A stretch of DNA of 64,000 nucleotides from Clostridiales bacterium (lineage in GTDB: Bacteria > Bacillota > Clostridia > Lachnospirales > UBA12420), in the NCBI GenBank assembly GCA_003452395.1, contig DMOI01000054.1:1-64000 (forward strand), in the 5' to 3' direction. The position numbers were made by a program, and so were the translations under genes. This document shows, in pieces, positions 44,395 through 54,142 of this stretch; positions within the stretch are counted from its first letter, which is position 1, and every line of letters starts with the position of its first letter. Below the pieces are notes generated by a model. It worked only from the letters and a program-made list of their open reading frames with translations, was not told the origin of the DNA and searched no databases.

Positions 44395-45072
44395 TTACAC
44401 ATTTTCTATCTGCCAATCAATCGGTTCTTTCCCTGATTTCACAAAAAATTCATTCACCTTTGAGAATGGCTTTGTGTAAAAAAAGCCACGACTTGCCGAT
44501 AGTGGGCTCGGATGCACTGATTCTATTATATAGTGATTTTTATTTGTTATCAAAGCTTTTTTACTTCGTGCATAGTTCCCCCAGAGTATAAATACCACAG
44601 GTTCCTTTCTACTGTTTAATTTATCAATTATCACATCAGTAAGTATCTTCCAACCTATTTTCGAGTGAGATGCAGCTTCGTCTGCGCGTACTGTAAGTAC
44701 TGCATTTAAAAGCAGTACTCCTTGATCCGCCCATTTTTTTAAGTACCCATTATTTGGAATGTAGCAGCCTAAATCTGTATTTAACTCTTTATATATATTT
44801 CTAAGTGACGGTGGTATTTTCACTCCTTCTTTTACAGAAAAACACAGTCCATGTGCTTCATTAAATCCATGATATGGATCCTGTCCTAATATAACTACTT
44901 TCACATCATTAAAAGCAGTAAAATGAAGAGCATTAAATATATCTTGCTCATCTGGATATATAGTTGATACACTATATTCTGTTTTTAGATATTCTTGTAT
45001 TTTTTTATAATATTCCTTTTCAAATTCATCACCTATTACATTTTGCCAATCATTTTTAAATACATCTAACAT
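44395..45072 (-). CDS. ung: Uracil-DNA glycosylase (family 1)
   Basis: It removes uracil from DNA. The 225 residues have [11 protein letters not shown] with catalytic Asp, [17 protein letters not shown] and the DNA-intercalating [24 protein letters not shown] precedes the ATG. Confidence 0.97.
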   Translation of the reverse strand: MLDVFKNDWQNVIGDEFEKEYYKKIQEYLKTEYSVSTIYPDEQDIFNALHFTAFNDVKVVILGQDPYHGFNEAHGLCFSVKEGVKIPPSLRNIYKELNTDLGCYIPNNGYLKKWADQGVLLLNAVLTVRADEAASHSKIGWKILTDVIIDKLNSRKEPVVFILWGNYARSKKALITNKNHYIIESVHPSPLSASRGFFYTKPFSKVNEFFVKSGKEPIDWQIENV

Positions 45073-45133
45073 AAAATCAACTCCTGTCTAATTATATCAA
45101 TAACCCTAATTATGTCAATACTAAAAGAAAAAA

Positions 45134-45165
45134 CAACCACTACCCGATTTTAAAGATGGTGGTTG
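45134..45165 (-). terminator. Terminator after the FabK-like gene
   Basis: CAACCAC and GTGGTTG close an 18-base loop; on the minus strand a run of six T follows. It lies about 150 bases after the stop at 45316. Confidence 0.75.
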
Positions 45166-45285
45166 ATAAAGTGCTAAGATACCTTGACAATTGTGTTTAT
45201 ATTTTTCGTTCCACCCCTATAGTAGGGAGGTGGTCAAATGAGGTAGATTTTTTCGAGTAAATTCAAACACTCTGACCCCCTCTAG

Positions 45286-45305
45286 CTCCCCCTTCGCAGG
45301 GGGAG
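45286..45305. repeat. CTCCCCC-TTCGCA-GGGGGAG dispersed palindrome
   Basis: A GC-rich 7-bp stem in otherwise AT-rich DNA, with GACCCCCTCTAG just before it. Such elements are scattered in Clostridia genomes. The space 45073-45315 holds this palindrome and the terminator but no gene. Confidence 0.7.
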
Positions 45306-45315
45306 GACTTAAAAA

Positions 45316-46374
45316 TCACGCTTCTTGTAATTCTAACTTTAATGTATCCATTAGCTCTTTAACACTAATTATCTTATCACATCTATATGCATTGCTTCCA
45401 ACAAAAAGTAAAGCATTATCTACATTACCTTTTACCGCATTCACTAGTGCTTTTGTGATGCAGTACGGTATTTCTGCTGGATTACATTCACGAAGACAAC
45501 CGTAGCATTTTGTTATCTTATCTTTTTCTGTTTCTACTCGTTTTATGAAATCATTTCTTATCGCCCTACCAGGCATTCCTACTGGACTTTTTATTATTTG
45601 TATGTCTTCTTTTTTAGAATTTATGTATGCTTGCTTATACTCATCGCTTGCATCACACTCATGTGTAGTGACAAATCTTGTAGCCATTTGCACGCCTGCC
45701 GCACCTATCTTTAAATATTCTGCAATATCTTTACCTGTAAATATTCCACCTGCAGCTATGACTGGTATTTGAAGTTTTAGTTCCTTTAAATACTCAATTA
45801 TATCTTTTACTATGTCCTTTAAATCATGTTTTTCTATTTGATCAAGTTCTTCTTTTTTAAACCCTAGATGTCCTCCTGCTTCGGGTCCTTCAACCACTAT
45901 CGCATCGGGTCTTCTATTAAATCTCTTTTCCCATACTTCAACTATTAGCTTTGCAGCTTTTCTTGATGAAACAATCGGTGCTATCTTAACATTTGAATTT
46001 TCAACCAATTTTGGTAATTCGATAGGTAGTCCCGCACCTGCAATTATTAAATCTATTTTTTCTTCAACTGCTACCTTAACATACTCTGCATAATTTTTCA
46101 GTGCAACCATTATGTTTACACCTATTATTTTATCTCCACTCATTTCTTTAGCTTTTTTTATCTCTTTTCTTAACGCTCTCTTATTTGCCTCAAAAGTATT
46201 TGTTTCAAAATCTGGTTCTTCGAATCCTATTTGCGCACCAGATATAATACCGATGCCTCCTTCTTTAGCGACAGCAGCAGCAAGATTTGAACGAGATATC
46301 CCTACTCCCATTCCACCTTGTATTATAGGCATATTTGCAATTAAATCTCCAATTTTTAGTTTAGGTATATTCAT
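45316..46374 (-). CDS. FabK/nitronate monooxygenase family flavoenzyme
   Basis: ATG at 46374 behind AAGGAGGATAAT gives 352 residues. PIIQGGMGVGISRSNLAAAVAKEGG, the EGPEAGGHLGF block (catalytic His in nitronate monooxygenases) and PVIAAGGIFTGKDI for FMN phosphate binding place it in this TIM-barrel family. The CYGCLRECNP near residue 310 is a Cys-rich insert seen in a clostridial subgroup. It may be an enoyl-ACP reductase or a nitronate monooxygenase; no fab genes flank it. Confidence 0.88.
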   Translation of the reverse strand: MNIPKLKIGDLIANMPIIQGGMGVGISRSNLAAAVAKEGGIGIISGAQIGFEEPDFETNTFEANKRALRKEIKKAKEMSGDKIIGVNIMVALKNYAEYVKVAVEEKIDLIIAGAGLPIELPKLVENSNVKIAPIVSSRKAAKLIVEVWEKRFNRRPDAIVVEGPEAGGHLGFKKEELDQIEKHDLKDIVKDIIEYLKELKLQIPVIAAGGIFTGKDIAEYLKIGAAGVQMATRFVTTHECDASDEYKQAYINSKKEDIQIIKSPVGMPGRAIRNDFIKRVETEKDKITKCYGCLRECNPAEIPYCITKALVNAVKGNVDNALLFVGSNAYRCDKIISVKELMDTLKLELQEA

Positions 46375-46486
46375 ATTATCCTCCTTAAGTTTGAACATCA
46401 AAGCAATTATAGCATAATATGAAATATTATACAAGCGAAAAGTTGAAAAAGTCATGAAAATGGAAATTGGTGTAATAACTCAAGAT

Positions 46487-46900
46487 TTACCTTAAGTTCC
46501 TACAGTAAATAAATATTGCATCACTAAAAAATTTTGCTAATCCTGGCTTATTTTTATCTATGTTTTCAGAAAAATGTAAATCGTTAATATATAACTCAGC
46601 CATTCCCAATAATATTTCTGGAGTACAGTTATAGAAATTCTCAGTAATATGCTGTCTGAATTCCTCTACCGCACTTTGAACTTCTGGATCTGCTGCTCCT
46701 TTATCCATATTATTCATAATTTTTTTGTTAATTTCTTCAGCTCTAGTAGTAATTCTATCCCAATCTTCTTTTGTATGCCTTGCAGTATTTTCCATACTTT
46801 CTTTATATTCATCTCTATTTTCGCACTCGTGGCTTATTTCCTCATCCATATTCTCAATTTCATTAATTTCACAATCTTCTAGCCTTTCTTCTTTCTCCAT
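46487..46900 (-). CDS. Stand-alone TipAS-type ligand-binding domain protein
   Basis: ATG at 46900 behind AAAAGGAGTGAAGAT gives 137 residues. After an acidic N-terminus, DWDRITTRAEEINKKIMNNM, then DPEVQSAVEEFRQHI, FYNCTPEILLGMAELYINDLHF and FFSDAIFIYC match the TipAS domain. In TipA this domain follows a MerR DNA-binding domain and binds thiopeptides; here no DNA-binding part is present. Possible drug-sequestering or regulatory protein. Confidence 0.82.
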   Translation of the reverse strand: MEKEERLEDCEINEIENMDEEISHECENRDEYKESMENTARHTKEDWDRITTRAEEINKKIMNNMDKGAADPEVQSAVEEFRQHITENFYNCTPEILLGMAELYINDLHFSENIDKNKPGLAKFFSDAIFIYCRNLR

Positions 46901-46959
46901 ATCTTCACTCCTTTTACTCAAGTTTTTTATTATATATTTCATTATATTTAAGTTCAAAT

Positions 46960-46984
46960 AAAAAAAGCCCAATGGCCTTTTTTA
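46960..46984 (-). terminator. Terminator after the small membrane protein gene
   Basis: AAAAAAGCC and GGCCTTTTTT flank a short loop and end the leftward 46998 gene. Confidence 0.8.
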
Positions 46985-46997
46985 TTTTATATTTATT

Positions 46998-47216
46998 TTA
47001 TTCACCATCATCTGTTTTCAATTTTTTGTTTGTTTTTTTCCTAGCGTTATACATAAATTGTGGAACCAAAAATATAGATATTATTGATATTTGAGTCATC
47101 GTTTGAATATAAGTATCAAAACTGATAGTATTACGTTTTACAAATAATATAACGATAAGTGCTAACGCTGCTAACATTAAAAAGCTTTCCATTGTGTTTT
47201 CTTTAAGTTCTTTCAT
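46998..47216 (-). CDS. Small membrane protein
   Basis: Of 72 residues, about 9-26 (SFLMLAALALIVILFV) and 38-55 (TQISIISIFLVPQFMY) look like two membrane helices. The C-terminus is basic and then acidic. GAAAGGGGTTTTAAA precedes the ATG. Function unknown. Confidence 0.65.
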   Translation of the reverse strand: MKELKENTMESFLMLAALALIVILFVKRNTISFDTYIQTMTQISIISIFLVPQFMYNARKKTNKKLKTDDGE

Positions 47217-47308
47217 TTTAAAACCCCTTTCTAATATCTATTATCTAACTACTTCTTTAAATTATACCATTATCTACTTAAAATACAATAGAATTATAAA
47301 AAATATTT

Positions 47309-47623
47309 TCATCTAATTTCAGCTATCATTCTGTACACCTTCAGATCCACCTTGTCATTGTCATCAAAGTATACACCTTCTTCTTGCAAGAGTCTCTTTT
47401 GAATATTTGCCCCACCAAAAACAAAGCTCTTGCTTAATTCTCCTTTGTTATTTACTACTCTATGACATGGCACTATACCTTGATATGGATTATTATGTAA
47501 TGCCCACCCTACAGCACGTGATGCTCTCTGATTTCCCAACATCTTTGCTATATCTCCATAAGTAGCCACTTTACCCTCTGGAATATTCTTTACTATCTCA
47601 TACACCCTCTCAAAAAAGTTCAT
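47309..47623 (-). CDS. MGMT-like O6-alkylguanine DNA alkyltransferase domain protein
   Basis: ATG at 47623 behind AAAGGTGAAAAAATAATC gives about 104 residues. PEGKVATYGDIAKMLG, SRAVGWALHNNP and VPCHRVV are the core; the PCHR motif keeps the alkyl-accepting Cys. It lacks the N-terminal domain of full-length Ogt, as in short one-domain members. The frame extends upstream to 47695 inside the rhodanese gene without a site. Confidence 0.88.
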   Translation of the reverse strand: MNFFERVYEIVKNIPEGKVATYGDIAKMLGNQRASRAVGWALHNNPYQGIVPCHRVVNNKGELSKSFVFGGANIQKRLLQEEGVYFDDNDKVDLKVYRMIAEIR

Positions 47624-47633
47624 GATTATTTTT

Positions 47634-48077
47634 TCACCTTTCTCCACTTTCAGTTTCATATGGCCATTCCTGTATTCCACCCAAATCGTAAACATTAGTA
47701 TAACCCATCTTTACTAATTCCGTTACAGCTGTACGACTTCTGTTACCACTTCTGCAATACACATAAATGGTATTTTCTTTATCTTTTATTTTCATTTCTA
47801 CTTCTTTTTTTATAACATCATTAGGTATTAATATACTTCCAGGTATATGCACATCTATATACTCTTCTTTTGTCCTGACATCAAGCAATACTATATTATT
47901 ATCGTTTTCCAAATTTTTCTTAGCTTCTTCTGGTTTGATACTATTAACAATTTTAACATCTTCAGTTTTAGAATTTTCCTCTTTGTAACCACTTATTATA
48001 ATTACGGTATAAACTGTTACAAACATTGATATAACAAGTGCACATGATAGAAAAAATATTTTAGCCGACTTACTCAT
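47634..48077 (-). CDS. Membrane-anchored rhodanese-like protein
   Basis: ATG at 48077 behind AAGGGGAGTGAGTAT gives 147 residues. A membrane anchor (about 6-29, FFLSCALVISMFVTVYTVII) precedes a rhodanese domain with VLLDVRTKEEY and the active-site loop YCRSGNRSRTA, which has the catalytic Cys. Probably a sulfur transferase outside the membrane. Confidence 0.87.
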   Translation of the reverse strand: MSKSAKIFFLSCALVISMFVTVYTVIIISGYKEENSKTEDVKIVNSIKPEEAKKNLENDNNIVLLDVRTKEEYIDVHIPGSILIPNDVIKKEVEMKIKDKENTIYVYCRSGNRSRTAVTELVKMGYTNVYDLGGIQEWPYETESGER

Positions 48078-48091
48078 ATACTCACTCCCCT

Positions 48092-49144
48092 TTATATCCA
48101 CTTCTTAAATCTAAACATACCATATAGCCCTATTCCTATTATCCCTGATATTATCCAGAATATTAAGTATCCAGATTTATATGCAAGCTCCGGCATATTC
48201 TCAAAATTCATCCCATACACCCCTGCAAAAAAAGTAAGTGGTATAAATATTGCAGAAAATACAGTAAGTGTCGTCATGATTTGATTCATTCTATTACTTG
48301 AATTTGATAGTTGCGTATCCAAAAGTCCTGTGAGCACTTCTCGATATATAACAATAAAGTCCATAATCTGAACAATATGATCATTTACATCTTTGAAATA
48401 CTCTTTTATATTTTGCGTAAACAGTTCTTCATCTCTCATCATATAATTAATGATATCTTTAAGTGGCCAAATAGATGTCTTACACAAAAGTAACTCTTTT
48501 CTTAATCCATAGATTTCTTTTAGTGATTCCGAGTTCATATTTTCCATTATATCAGCTTCTAAAGCCTCAATCTTTTCTTCTATTTCATCTAAAAGTAGAT
48601 AATATTGATCTACTATTGTATCCATTATTGTATACAGCAAATAACTTTCACTTTTCTTTCTTATTCCACCAATATCATATTGTATTCTTTCCTTTACTGG
48701 TGTAAAAGTATTCAAATCAAACTCTTGAAAGGTTATTAAAATATTAGAAAATAAAATAAAAGAGAGTTGCTCATGATTTATATTTTTCTTTTCTTGATCA
48801 TGCAATATCATATTAAAAACAACAAATGTATAGTCTTTAAATACTTCTATCTTAGGTCTCTGTCCTATATGAACTATATCCTCTAGTATCATAGTGTTTA
48901 TTTTAAAATAATCACCTATGTACTTTATATATTCCGTATCTGCAAGCCCAGATATGTTTAGCCATTTAATATATTTTGAATCTAAATTTATTTCTTCTAT
49001 GCCTTTTATTTCTCTAGTTTTATACTCTGTTTCATTATACTCTAGTAACTGCATTTTAAGGCTGGTATCATGCTTTTTCCCAGTATATATTATACTTCCT
49101 GGTGGTTTACCAATCTTATTTTTATTATGTTTTCGTTTTATCAT
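48092..49144 (-). CDS. corA: CorA family Mg2+/Co2+ transporter
   Basis: ATG at 49144 behind AAGAGGTGAGAAATAT gives 350 residues. A long cytoplasmic helical domain ends in two C-terminal membrane helices with the pore signature YGMNF near residue 311. ILEDIVHIGQRPK and FILFSNILITFQE are typical. The frame to 49201 overlaps truA and lacks a site. Confidence 0.93.
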   Translation of the reverse strand: MIKRKHNKNKIGKPPGSIIYTGKKHDTSLKMQLLEYNETEYKTREIKGIEEINLDSKYIKWLNISGLADTEYIKYIGDYFKINTMILEDIVHIGQRPKIEVFKDYTFVVFNMILHDQEKKNINHEQLSFILFSNILITFQEFDLNTFTPVKERIQYDIGGIRKKSESYLLYTIMDTIVDQYYLLLDEIEEKIEALEADIMENMNSESLKEIYGLRKELLLCKTSIWPLKDIINYMMRDEELFTQNIKEYFKDVNDHIVQIMDFIVIYREVLTGLLDTQLSNSSNRMNQIMTTLTVFSAIFIPLTFFAGVYGMNFENMPELAYKSGYLIFWIISGIIGIGLYGMFRFKKWI

Positions 49145-49167
49145 ATATTTCTCACCTCTTGTTATTT

Positions 49168-49905
49168 TTAGTATCTTATCTTTTCTAAATAAAGTCCGCA
49201 TGCGTCAGCCATATCACCTGTCTGGTCTCGTTTTCCTGATTCAAATATTTTAGATATATCCTCTACTTTTTTTCTGCCTATCCCTATTTCTATCAGTGTA
49301 CCAACTATCCTTCTTGCCATGTTATGAAGGAAACCGTCTCCTCTAAGTCGTATTTCAATGAATCCATCTACTTCATTTACTGATATACTTTCTATAGTTC
49401 TTACCTTTGATTTTGTTTTAGATTTTGCATTTGTAAATGCTGTAAAATCATGTTCTCCTATAAAGTATTTCGTTGCCAATATTATTTTCTCAAGATCAAG
49501 CTTTTCCTTAACATACATACTATATTTTCTAGCAAATGGATTGGAACATTCTTTATTCCAAATTTTATATAAATATGTTTTATTTTTTACATTAAATCTT
49601 GAATGAAAATTTTCGGAAACTTCATCTACTCCATTTACACATATATCCATAGATAAATATTTGTTTAAGTATGTTTTAACCTTATCCGGATCCAATTTTT
49701 CAGCTACTTTAAAATTTGCAATCTGCGCAAGTGCATGCACCCCTGCATCGGTCCTGCTTGCACCTATTATTTCTATCTTTCTTGCAAGCATTTCAGACAA
49801 TATATGTTCTATCTTCGCTTGTATGGTATTGTCATTATCCCCAAGTCTCTGCCAACCTTTATATTTACCACCGTCGTACTGTATTTGCAATCTATAATTA
49901 TTCAT
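49168..49905 (-). CDS. truA: tRNA pseudouridine synthase A
   Basis: It modifies tRNA positions 38-40. ATG at 49905 (or 49914) behind GAGGAG; about 245 residues. QIQYDGGKYKGWQR, the catalytic ASRTDAGVHAL with Asp, and GDGFLHNMARRIVGTL are family motifs. Its start overlaps the stop of tcdA. Confidence 0.95.
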   Translation of the reverse strand: MNNYRLQIQYDGGKYKGWQRLGDNDNTIQAKIEHILSEMLARKIEIIGASRTDAGVHALAQIANFKVAEKLDPDKVKTYLNKYLSMDICVNGVDEVSENFHSRFNVKNKTYLYKIWNKECSNPFARKYSMYVKEKLDLEKIILATKYFIGEHDFTAFTNAKSKTKSKVRTIESISVNEVDGFIEIRLRGDGFLHNMARRIVGTLIEIGIGRKKVEDISKIFESGKRDQTGDMADACGLYLEKIRY

Positions 49906-50650
49906 AATTTTCATTCTCCTCTAGTTTATTTTTAGTGTATGATATAATATCCTTCACCACTTCACTTGCTATTATCAGTCCTGCAACCGATGGCACAAAT
50001 GATATGCTTCCGGGTGTTTGTCTTTTTTTACTCTCTTTATCTTGTTGTATAAATTGCTTTGCTTTTATAGGTTCCTCCTTTGAGTAAACTACCTTTAAAG
50101 AGTTTATCCCTCGTCTCCTAAGCTCTCTCCTCATAACTTTAGCTAAAGGACATACCGAAGTTTTTGATATATCGCTTACCTCTAGCATCGTTGGATAGAG
50201 TTTATTACCAGTCCCCATAGAGCTTATAATTGGTATATTTAGTCTTGCTGCTTCTAACACTAAATCAATCTTTGCAGTCACTGTATCAACAGCATCCACT
50301 ATGTAATCGTATGTGTTATTTACTAACTCAGCCCTCGTTTCAGGGAGATAAAACTTTTGGTGTATAGTGACCTTTACGTTAGGATTAATATCTAATATCC
50401 TTTCTCGAGCCACCTCTACTTTTGATTTTTCCAGAGTACTTGTCGTCGCAATAATCTGCCTATTAATATTTGTGATAGACACAACATCATCATCCACTAG
50501 TACAAAACTACCTATCCCGCATCTCACAAGCCCCTCAAGTGCATATCCCCCTACTCCACCTATCCCAAATATCGCAACCTTACTTTGCTTTAGTTTTTCT
50601 AGTGCTTGTGTTCCTATTAAAATCTCCATTCTTGAAAATTCATGTAACAT
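49898..50650 (-). CDS. tcdA: tRNA threonylcarbamoyladenosine dehydratase (ThiF/MoeB fold)
   Basis: ATG at 50650 behind AGGAGTGAAAAAC gives 250 residues. FGIGGVGGYALEGLVRCGIG is the ATP motif; DDDVVSITNINRQ, DAVDTVTAKIDLV and SSMGTGNKLYP are TcdA/CsdL-specific. It cyclises t6A in tRNA. C-terminal extension typical of TcdA with SFVPSVAGLIIASEVV. Confidence 0.93.
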   Translation of the reverse strand: MLHEFSRMEILIGTQALEKLKQSKVAIFGIGGVGGYALEGLVRCGIGSFVLVDDDVVSITNINRQIIATTSTLEKSKVEVARERILDINPNVKVTIHQKFYLPETRAELVNNTYDYIVDAVDTVTAKIDLVLEAARLNIPIISSMGTGNKLYPTMLEVSDISKTSVCPLAKVMRRELRRRGINSLKVVYSKEEPIKAKQFIQQDKESKKRQTPGSISFVPSVAGLIIASEVVKDIISYTKNKLEENENYE

Positions 50651-50788
50651 GTTTTTCACTCCTAGTCACTCACTATAACTTCCTATTTAACTATATCATT
50701 ATTATGTATATTTTTCAATCAAAAAATATATTTTTAAATTGAAATCTTCTGTTTCATATTTGATACAAAATTAAAAAAAATAAAAAAA

Positions 50789-50809
50789 GTCAAGTATTTC
50801 TACCTGACC
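50789..50809 (-). terminator. Terminator after yqeY
   Basis: On the minus strand GGTCAGGTAGAAATACTTGAC forms a short imperfect stem followed by a long T run. Confidence 0.7.
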
Positions 50810-50829
50810 TAAATTAATTAAAAATTATT

Positions 50830-51279
50830 TTATGAGTTTAAAATGTTTCTTACCATTTGACTCACTCTATCATTTTCGGCTTTACCTTTAACTTTAGATA
50901 TTATCGCTGTCATCACTTTACCCATTTCTTTTATTGATGTAGCTTTTTCCTCATTTATAGTATCGCTTACAATACGCCTTAGTTCATCATCTGATAATTG
51001 CTCAGGCAGATATCCTGTTATAATATCTATTTCGTTTTTCAACTCATTAATTAAGTCGTCACGAGTGCTTTTTTCATATTCAACTAATGAACTCTTACGC
51101 TTTTTTAATTCCTTGGCAATTATTTCTAATACACTTGCATCATCATCCAAGACGACCATTTTGTCTTTTTCATAGTTAAGAATGGCTGCCTTGAGCATCT
51201 GGACGGCATTTTTCCTAACTATGTCTTTTTCTTTCATGGCCAACTTCAGATCATCTTGCAACTGCTCTTTTAAACTCAC
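50830..51279 (-). CDS. yqeY: YqeY/GatB-domain protein
   Basis: GTG at 51279 behind AAGGTGGAGATATTT gives 149 residues, starting SLKEQLQDDLKLAMK as in the family. EIDIITGYLPEQLSDDEL and the C-terminal GQGxMGKVMxxxxxKxKGxADxxxV-like block (here IKEMGKVMTAIISKVKGKAE) are typical. It sits beside rpsU as in many Bacillota. Confidence 0.92.
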   Translation of the reverse strand: MSLKEQLQDDLKLAMKEKDIVRKNAVQMLKAAILNYEKDKMVVLDDDASVLEIIAKELKKRKSSLVEYEKSTRDDLINELKNEIDIITGYLPEQLSDDELRRIVSDTINEEKATSIKEMGKVMTAIISKVKGKAENDRVSQMVRNILNS

Positions 51280-51295
51280 AAATATCTCCACCTTA

Positions 51296-51469
51296 TCAAA
51301 TTTTTCTTTTTCTAGCAGCTTCTGATTTTTTCTTACGCTTTACGCTTGGTTTTTCATAATGCTCTTTCTTTCTGATATCCTTCAGTATACCGTCTCTTGC
51401 ACATACTTTTTTAAATCTTCTCAAAGCATTATCTAGCGATTCATTTTTCTTAACCATTACTTTTGACAT
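51296..51469 (-). CDS. rpsU: 30S ribosomal protein S21
   Basis: ATG at 51469 behind GGGGGGAGTAACT gives 57 residues with [17 protein letters not shown] and the basic end [17 protein letters not shown] run of eight G lies in the ribosome site. Confidence 0.97.
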   Translation of the reverse strand: MSKVMVKKNESLDNALRRFKKVCARDGILKDIRKKEHYEKPSVKRKKKSEAARKRKI

Positions 51470-51638
51470 AGTTACTCCCCCCCCTTCGATTTTACTACTT
51501 TGGGTGGAATATCTATTATATTCACGTATGCAATTATACATCAAATATAGCGTATAGTCAATATATTTTTTGTTATTTTACTTATGTAACATAAATTTAA
51601 TAATTTATATGATAACAATATAACAAATTACCTTGCTT

Positions 51639-53705
51639 TTAATCCCCCAGTGTAGCAACTGGCATAGACTCCAAATCTTGATATTCAAGAGCAGCTTCTA
51701 TTCCTTCCATCACTTCTCCATATGCCTTTCTTATTTCAGGAGAAAAGGCTTCCAGGTTTATCCCTTCTTTATTATAAACAACATCCAAGTAAGGGTCTAA
51801 AACATTATTAAATCCTTTATAATATTCCACATCATCATTTATCATTCCACGCAATGCCAAGAGCGACCTTAAATCATGTTCCGTTGCTTCTTCTCCTATA
51901 TAAAATGCTAGTTCTTCCATCATATCTAATACTTCCTTTTCTTTTTCAGTATTAATATCTGATTCCTTTTCTAAGTCTACTGCCAATTCTTTTTTAGTGT
52001 TAATTCCTAGAAAGCTTTCCATTTTATTTATCATTGGTTTGTATCCTCTTACGCCTATGCCCTTAGCCTTAATAGCAAATTCCAAATTTTCATGATCTAT
52101 CCATTCACATTCATCATACACTTTACATGTCATTTTTGTCGCTTCTGTTGCTTTTATATTTACTATAGGTTCTTTTGCAGTTGACTTATCAAATCCGTCA
52201 ACATACTTACCATATGTGCTTTCATATACTTCTTGTACTTTTTCACAATCTTCTATAGTCTTTCTTATCCATTCTTCGCTAATAATAGCGTTTTTACCAA
52301 CTCCGTTTGCGAATGCGCATATATTAGCAATTCCTGTAGATCTTTCCAAATTCATTCCTTTTTTCTTAATTTCATTGTAATATTTTTTTATATAATACGG
52401 AGCAACCCTTTTGTCATCTTTGGCACGAGCAATGTATTCACCAACATTACATCCTTCGTGAACACTTTCATTACCCCTTTTTACTTCTTGACTAAATTCA
52501 CCTAATAATTTTTTTGTAGCTTCTTTTTCCGACTCCTCTTTTTCTAATAAAGTGCTTTCTTCAATAAACCCATACGTTAACTCTTTAAATTCTAAATAAT
52601 TTTCAAAAGTACTATCAAAATTTTCAAATTTATCAAAAAGCCCCTTACATAAATCACTTATTACTTGAACTTTTTTATCCTTTCCTAATGCAATATGTAT
52701 ATTTTCATACAACTTTGAATTCATATTACTTTCAGCGTTTTTATTGCTTTTTATAGAAAAAAATATACTGCAGATATCATATAGTATCATATTTGCAATA
52801 TTAGGATCTTTATTTGCATATTCATCTGCTAATAAAATCTTTCCATACAAACTATTATATAATTCTTCTAATTGAACGTCTTGAGTTTTTTTTACTGTAC
52901 TTGTATTATCCACGTTATCAACTCCATATCTTTTAATGTAAAATTCATTTAATTGTATTATCCTATTAATGCCACTCTCAACTATATTCTTATCGTCTAA
53001 TTGCCTATGTATCGCTTCCGAAGAATATGATATGATTTCTAGTATTTTTCCAACTTCTTCTTCACTAATATATTTTTCTTGAATAAATTTATAAATTAAT
53101 CCTTTACTTTCATTTTTCTCATGGACTGTAGGTCTTATAATTTCATCATCTGCCCGTGCCATTTCTTCTTTTGATGCTATCTTTAAAAGAAGAACATTAA
53201 TATACTTTCTCATATATATTAATGAAATATTTGGATCACTTTCTTTATAGCTTTGTATTTCATCTATAATCTTATCTAAGCTATATTTTGCTGGACTTTC
53301 AAATTTAGGTATATAAATAGTTCCCTTGTATTCTTTTTCGCTAATCTTTTTATTAAAAACACCCTCAACTATTGTATAGAAAAATTTTTTTATTAATTCA
53401 TAGTGCTCTTCTTTACAATTAAATGTCTTTGAAGTTCTATTAACTAACCTTATAAAATTTTTAACACTATAAGAAGGTTTCTCTTTTTCACTTTCTATAA
53501 GTTCCTGTATCTTACTTTCGAGTGTACCTCTTTTACCTGCAGTAGATAAATTTTGCTTCTCTAAGCATTCATTAACAAACATTTCCATAGCTCTTCTATA
53601 TAAAATGGTCGAAATTCCCAAGTCTATTTTTTCAAATTCTTTAGCTTTCTCCAAATCTTTACATACGTTTAAAAAGCCTTTTTCATATAAATCTTTATAA
53701 TTCAC
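51639..53705 (-). CDS. Large hypothetical protein, repeated HEPN/DUF4145-like helical segments
   Basis: GTG at 53705 behind AGGTGGTGAAAGA gives 688 residues. Three segments share a pattern of alternating charged helices: IDLGISTILYRRAMEMFVNE near 35, NISLIYMRKYINVLLLKIAS near 175 and NIANMILYDICSIFFSI near 300. This resembles the helical bundle of DUF4145-type HEPN proteins. There is no membrane segment or recognised catalytic motif. It stands alone, followed by transposase debris. A role in defence or RNA handling would be speculation. Confidence 0.55.
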   Translation of the reverse strand: MNYKDLYEKGFLNVCKDLEKAKEFEKIDLGISTILYRRAMEMFVNECLEKQNLSTAGKRGTLESKIQELIESEKEKPSYSVKNFIRLVNRTSKTFNCKEEHYELIKKFFYTIVEGVFNKKISEKEYKGTIYIPKFESPAKYSLDKIIDEIQSYKESDPNISLIYMRKYINVLLLKIASKEEMARADDEIIRPTVHEKNESKGLIYKFIQEKYISEEEVGKILEIISYSSEAIHRQLDDKNIVESGINRIIQLNEFYIKRYGVDNVDNTSTVKKTQDVQLEELYNSLYGKILLADEYANKDPNIANMILYDICSIFFSIKSNKNAESNMNSKLYENIHIALGKDKKVQVISDLCKGLFDKFENFDSTFENYLEFKELTYGFIEESTLLEKEESEKEATKKLLGEFSQEVKRGNESVHEGCNVGEYIARAKDDKRVAPYYIKKYYNEIKKKGMNLERSTGIANICAFANGVGKNAIISEEWIRKTIEDCEKVQEVYESTYGKYVDGFDKSTAKEPIVNIKATEATKMTCKVYDECEWIDHENLEFAIKAKGIGVRGYKPMINKMESFLGINTKKELAVDLEKESDINTEKEKEVLDMMEELAFYIGEEATEHDLRSLLALRGMINDDVEYYKGFNNVLDPYLDVVYNKEGINLEAFSPEIRKAYGEVMEGIEAALEYQDLESMPVATLGD

Positions 53706-53806
53706 TCTTTCACCACCTGTCACATTCTCCCTTTTATTGCATTATATACCATTTTCCAACAATTGTCAAGTTGCTTTCCCTTTATTTCGTTAATAAATAC
53801 ATAAAA

Positions 53807-54063
53807 TTAAGTAGGATCTGGTCCAATACAATCGGCTTCTATATGTTGTTCTGCTGATAATTCATATCTATCTAGCCCGTATTCAAATGCCCAAGTCCAC
53901 TTGTAATTTTGTTAAGCTCGACGGGGAAATTTAACAAGCACTCTAATCTAGCAAATCCTTCTATTGTAACTTTATCTTCAAATTCATTTGTTATTTCAAA
54001 AATACTATTTTTACTAGATAAGTTTCGTAGTTGCAGGCTCAATGTTAGGGAAAAAGAGTACAA
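53807..54063 (-). pseudogene. Frameshifted fragment of an unidentified gene
   Basis: The minus strand reads SLTLSLQLRNLSSKNSIFEI then NEFEDKVTIEGFARLECLLNF up to about 53885. There the coding sense jumps one frame to WTWAFEYGLDRYELSAEQHI, ending EADCIGPDPT and a TAA at 53807. The two parts look like one beta-rich protein broken by a one-base change. No start with ribosome site is visible, so the 5' end is lost too. Family not recognised. Confidence 0.5.
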
Positions 54064-54142
54064 AAATAGGAGCTATACTATTGATTTTTATATCAAATAA
54101 TATAGCGCCATTTTAAAGGATTTCGAAAACAACAAAAAATCC

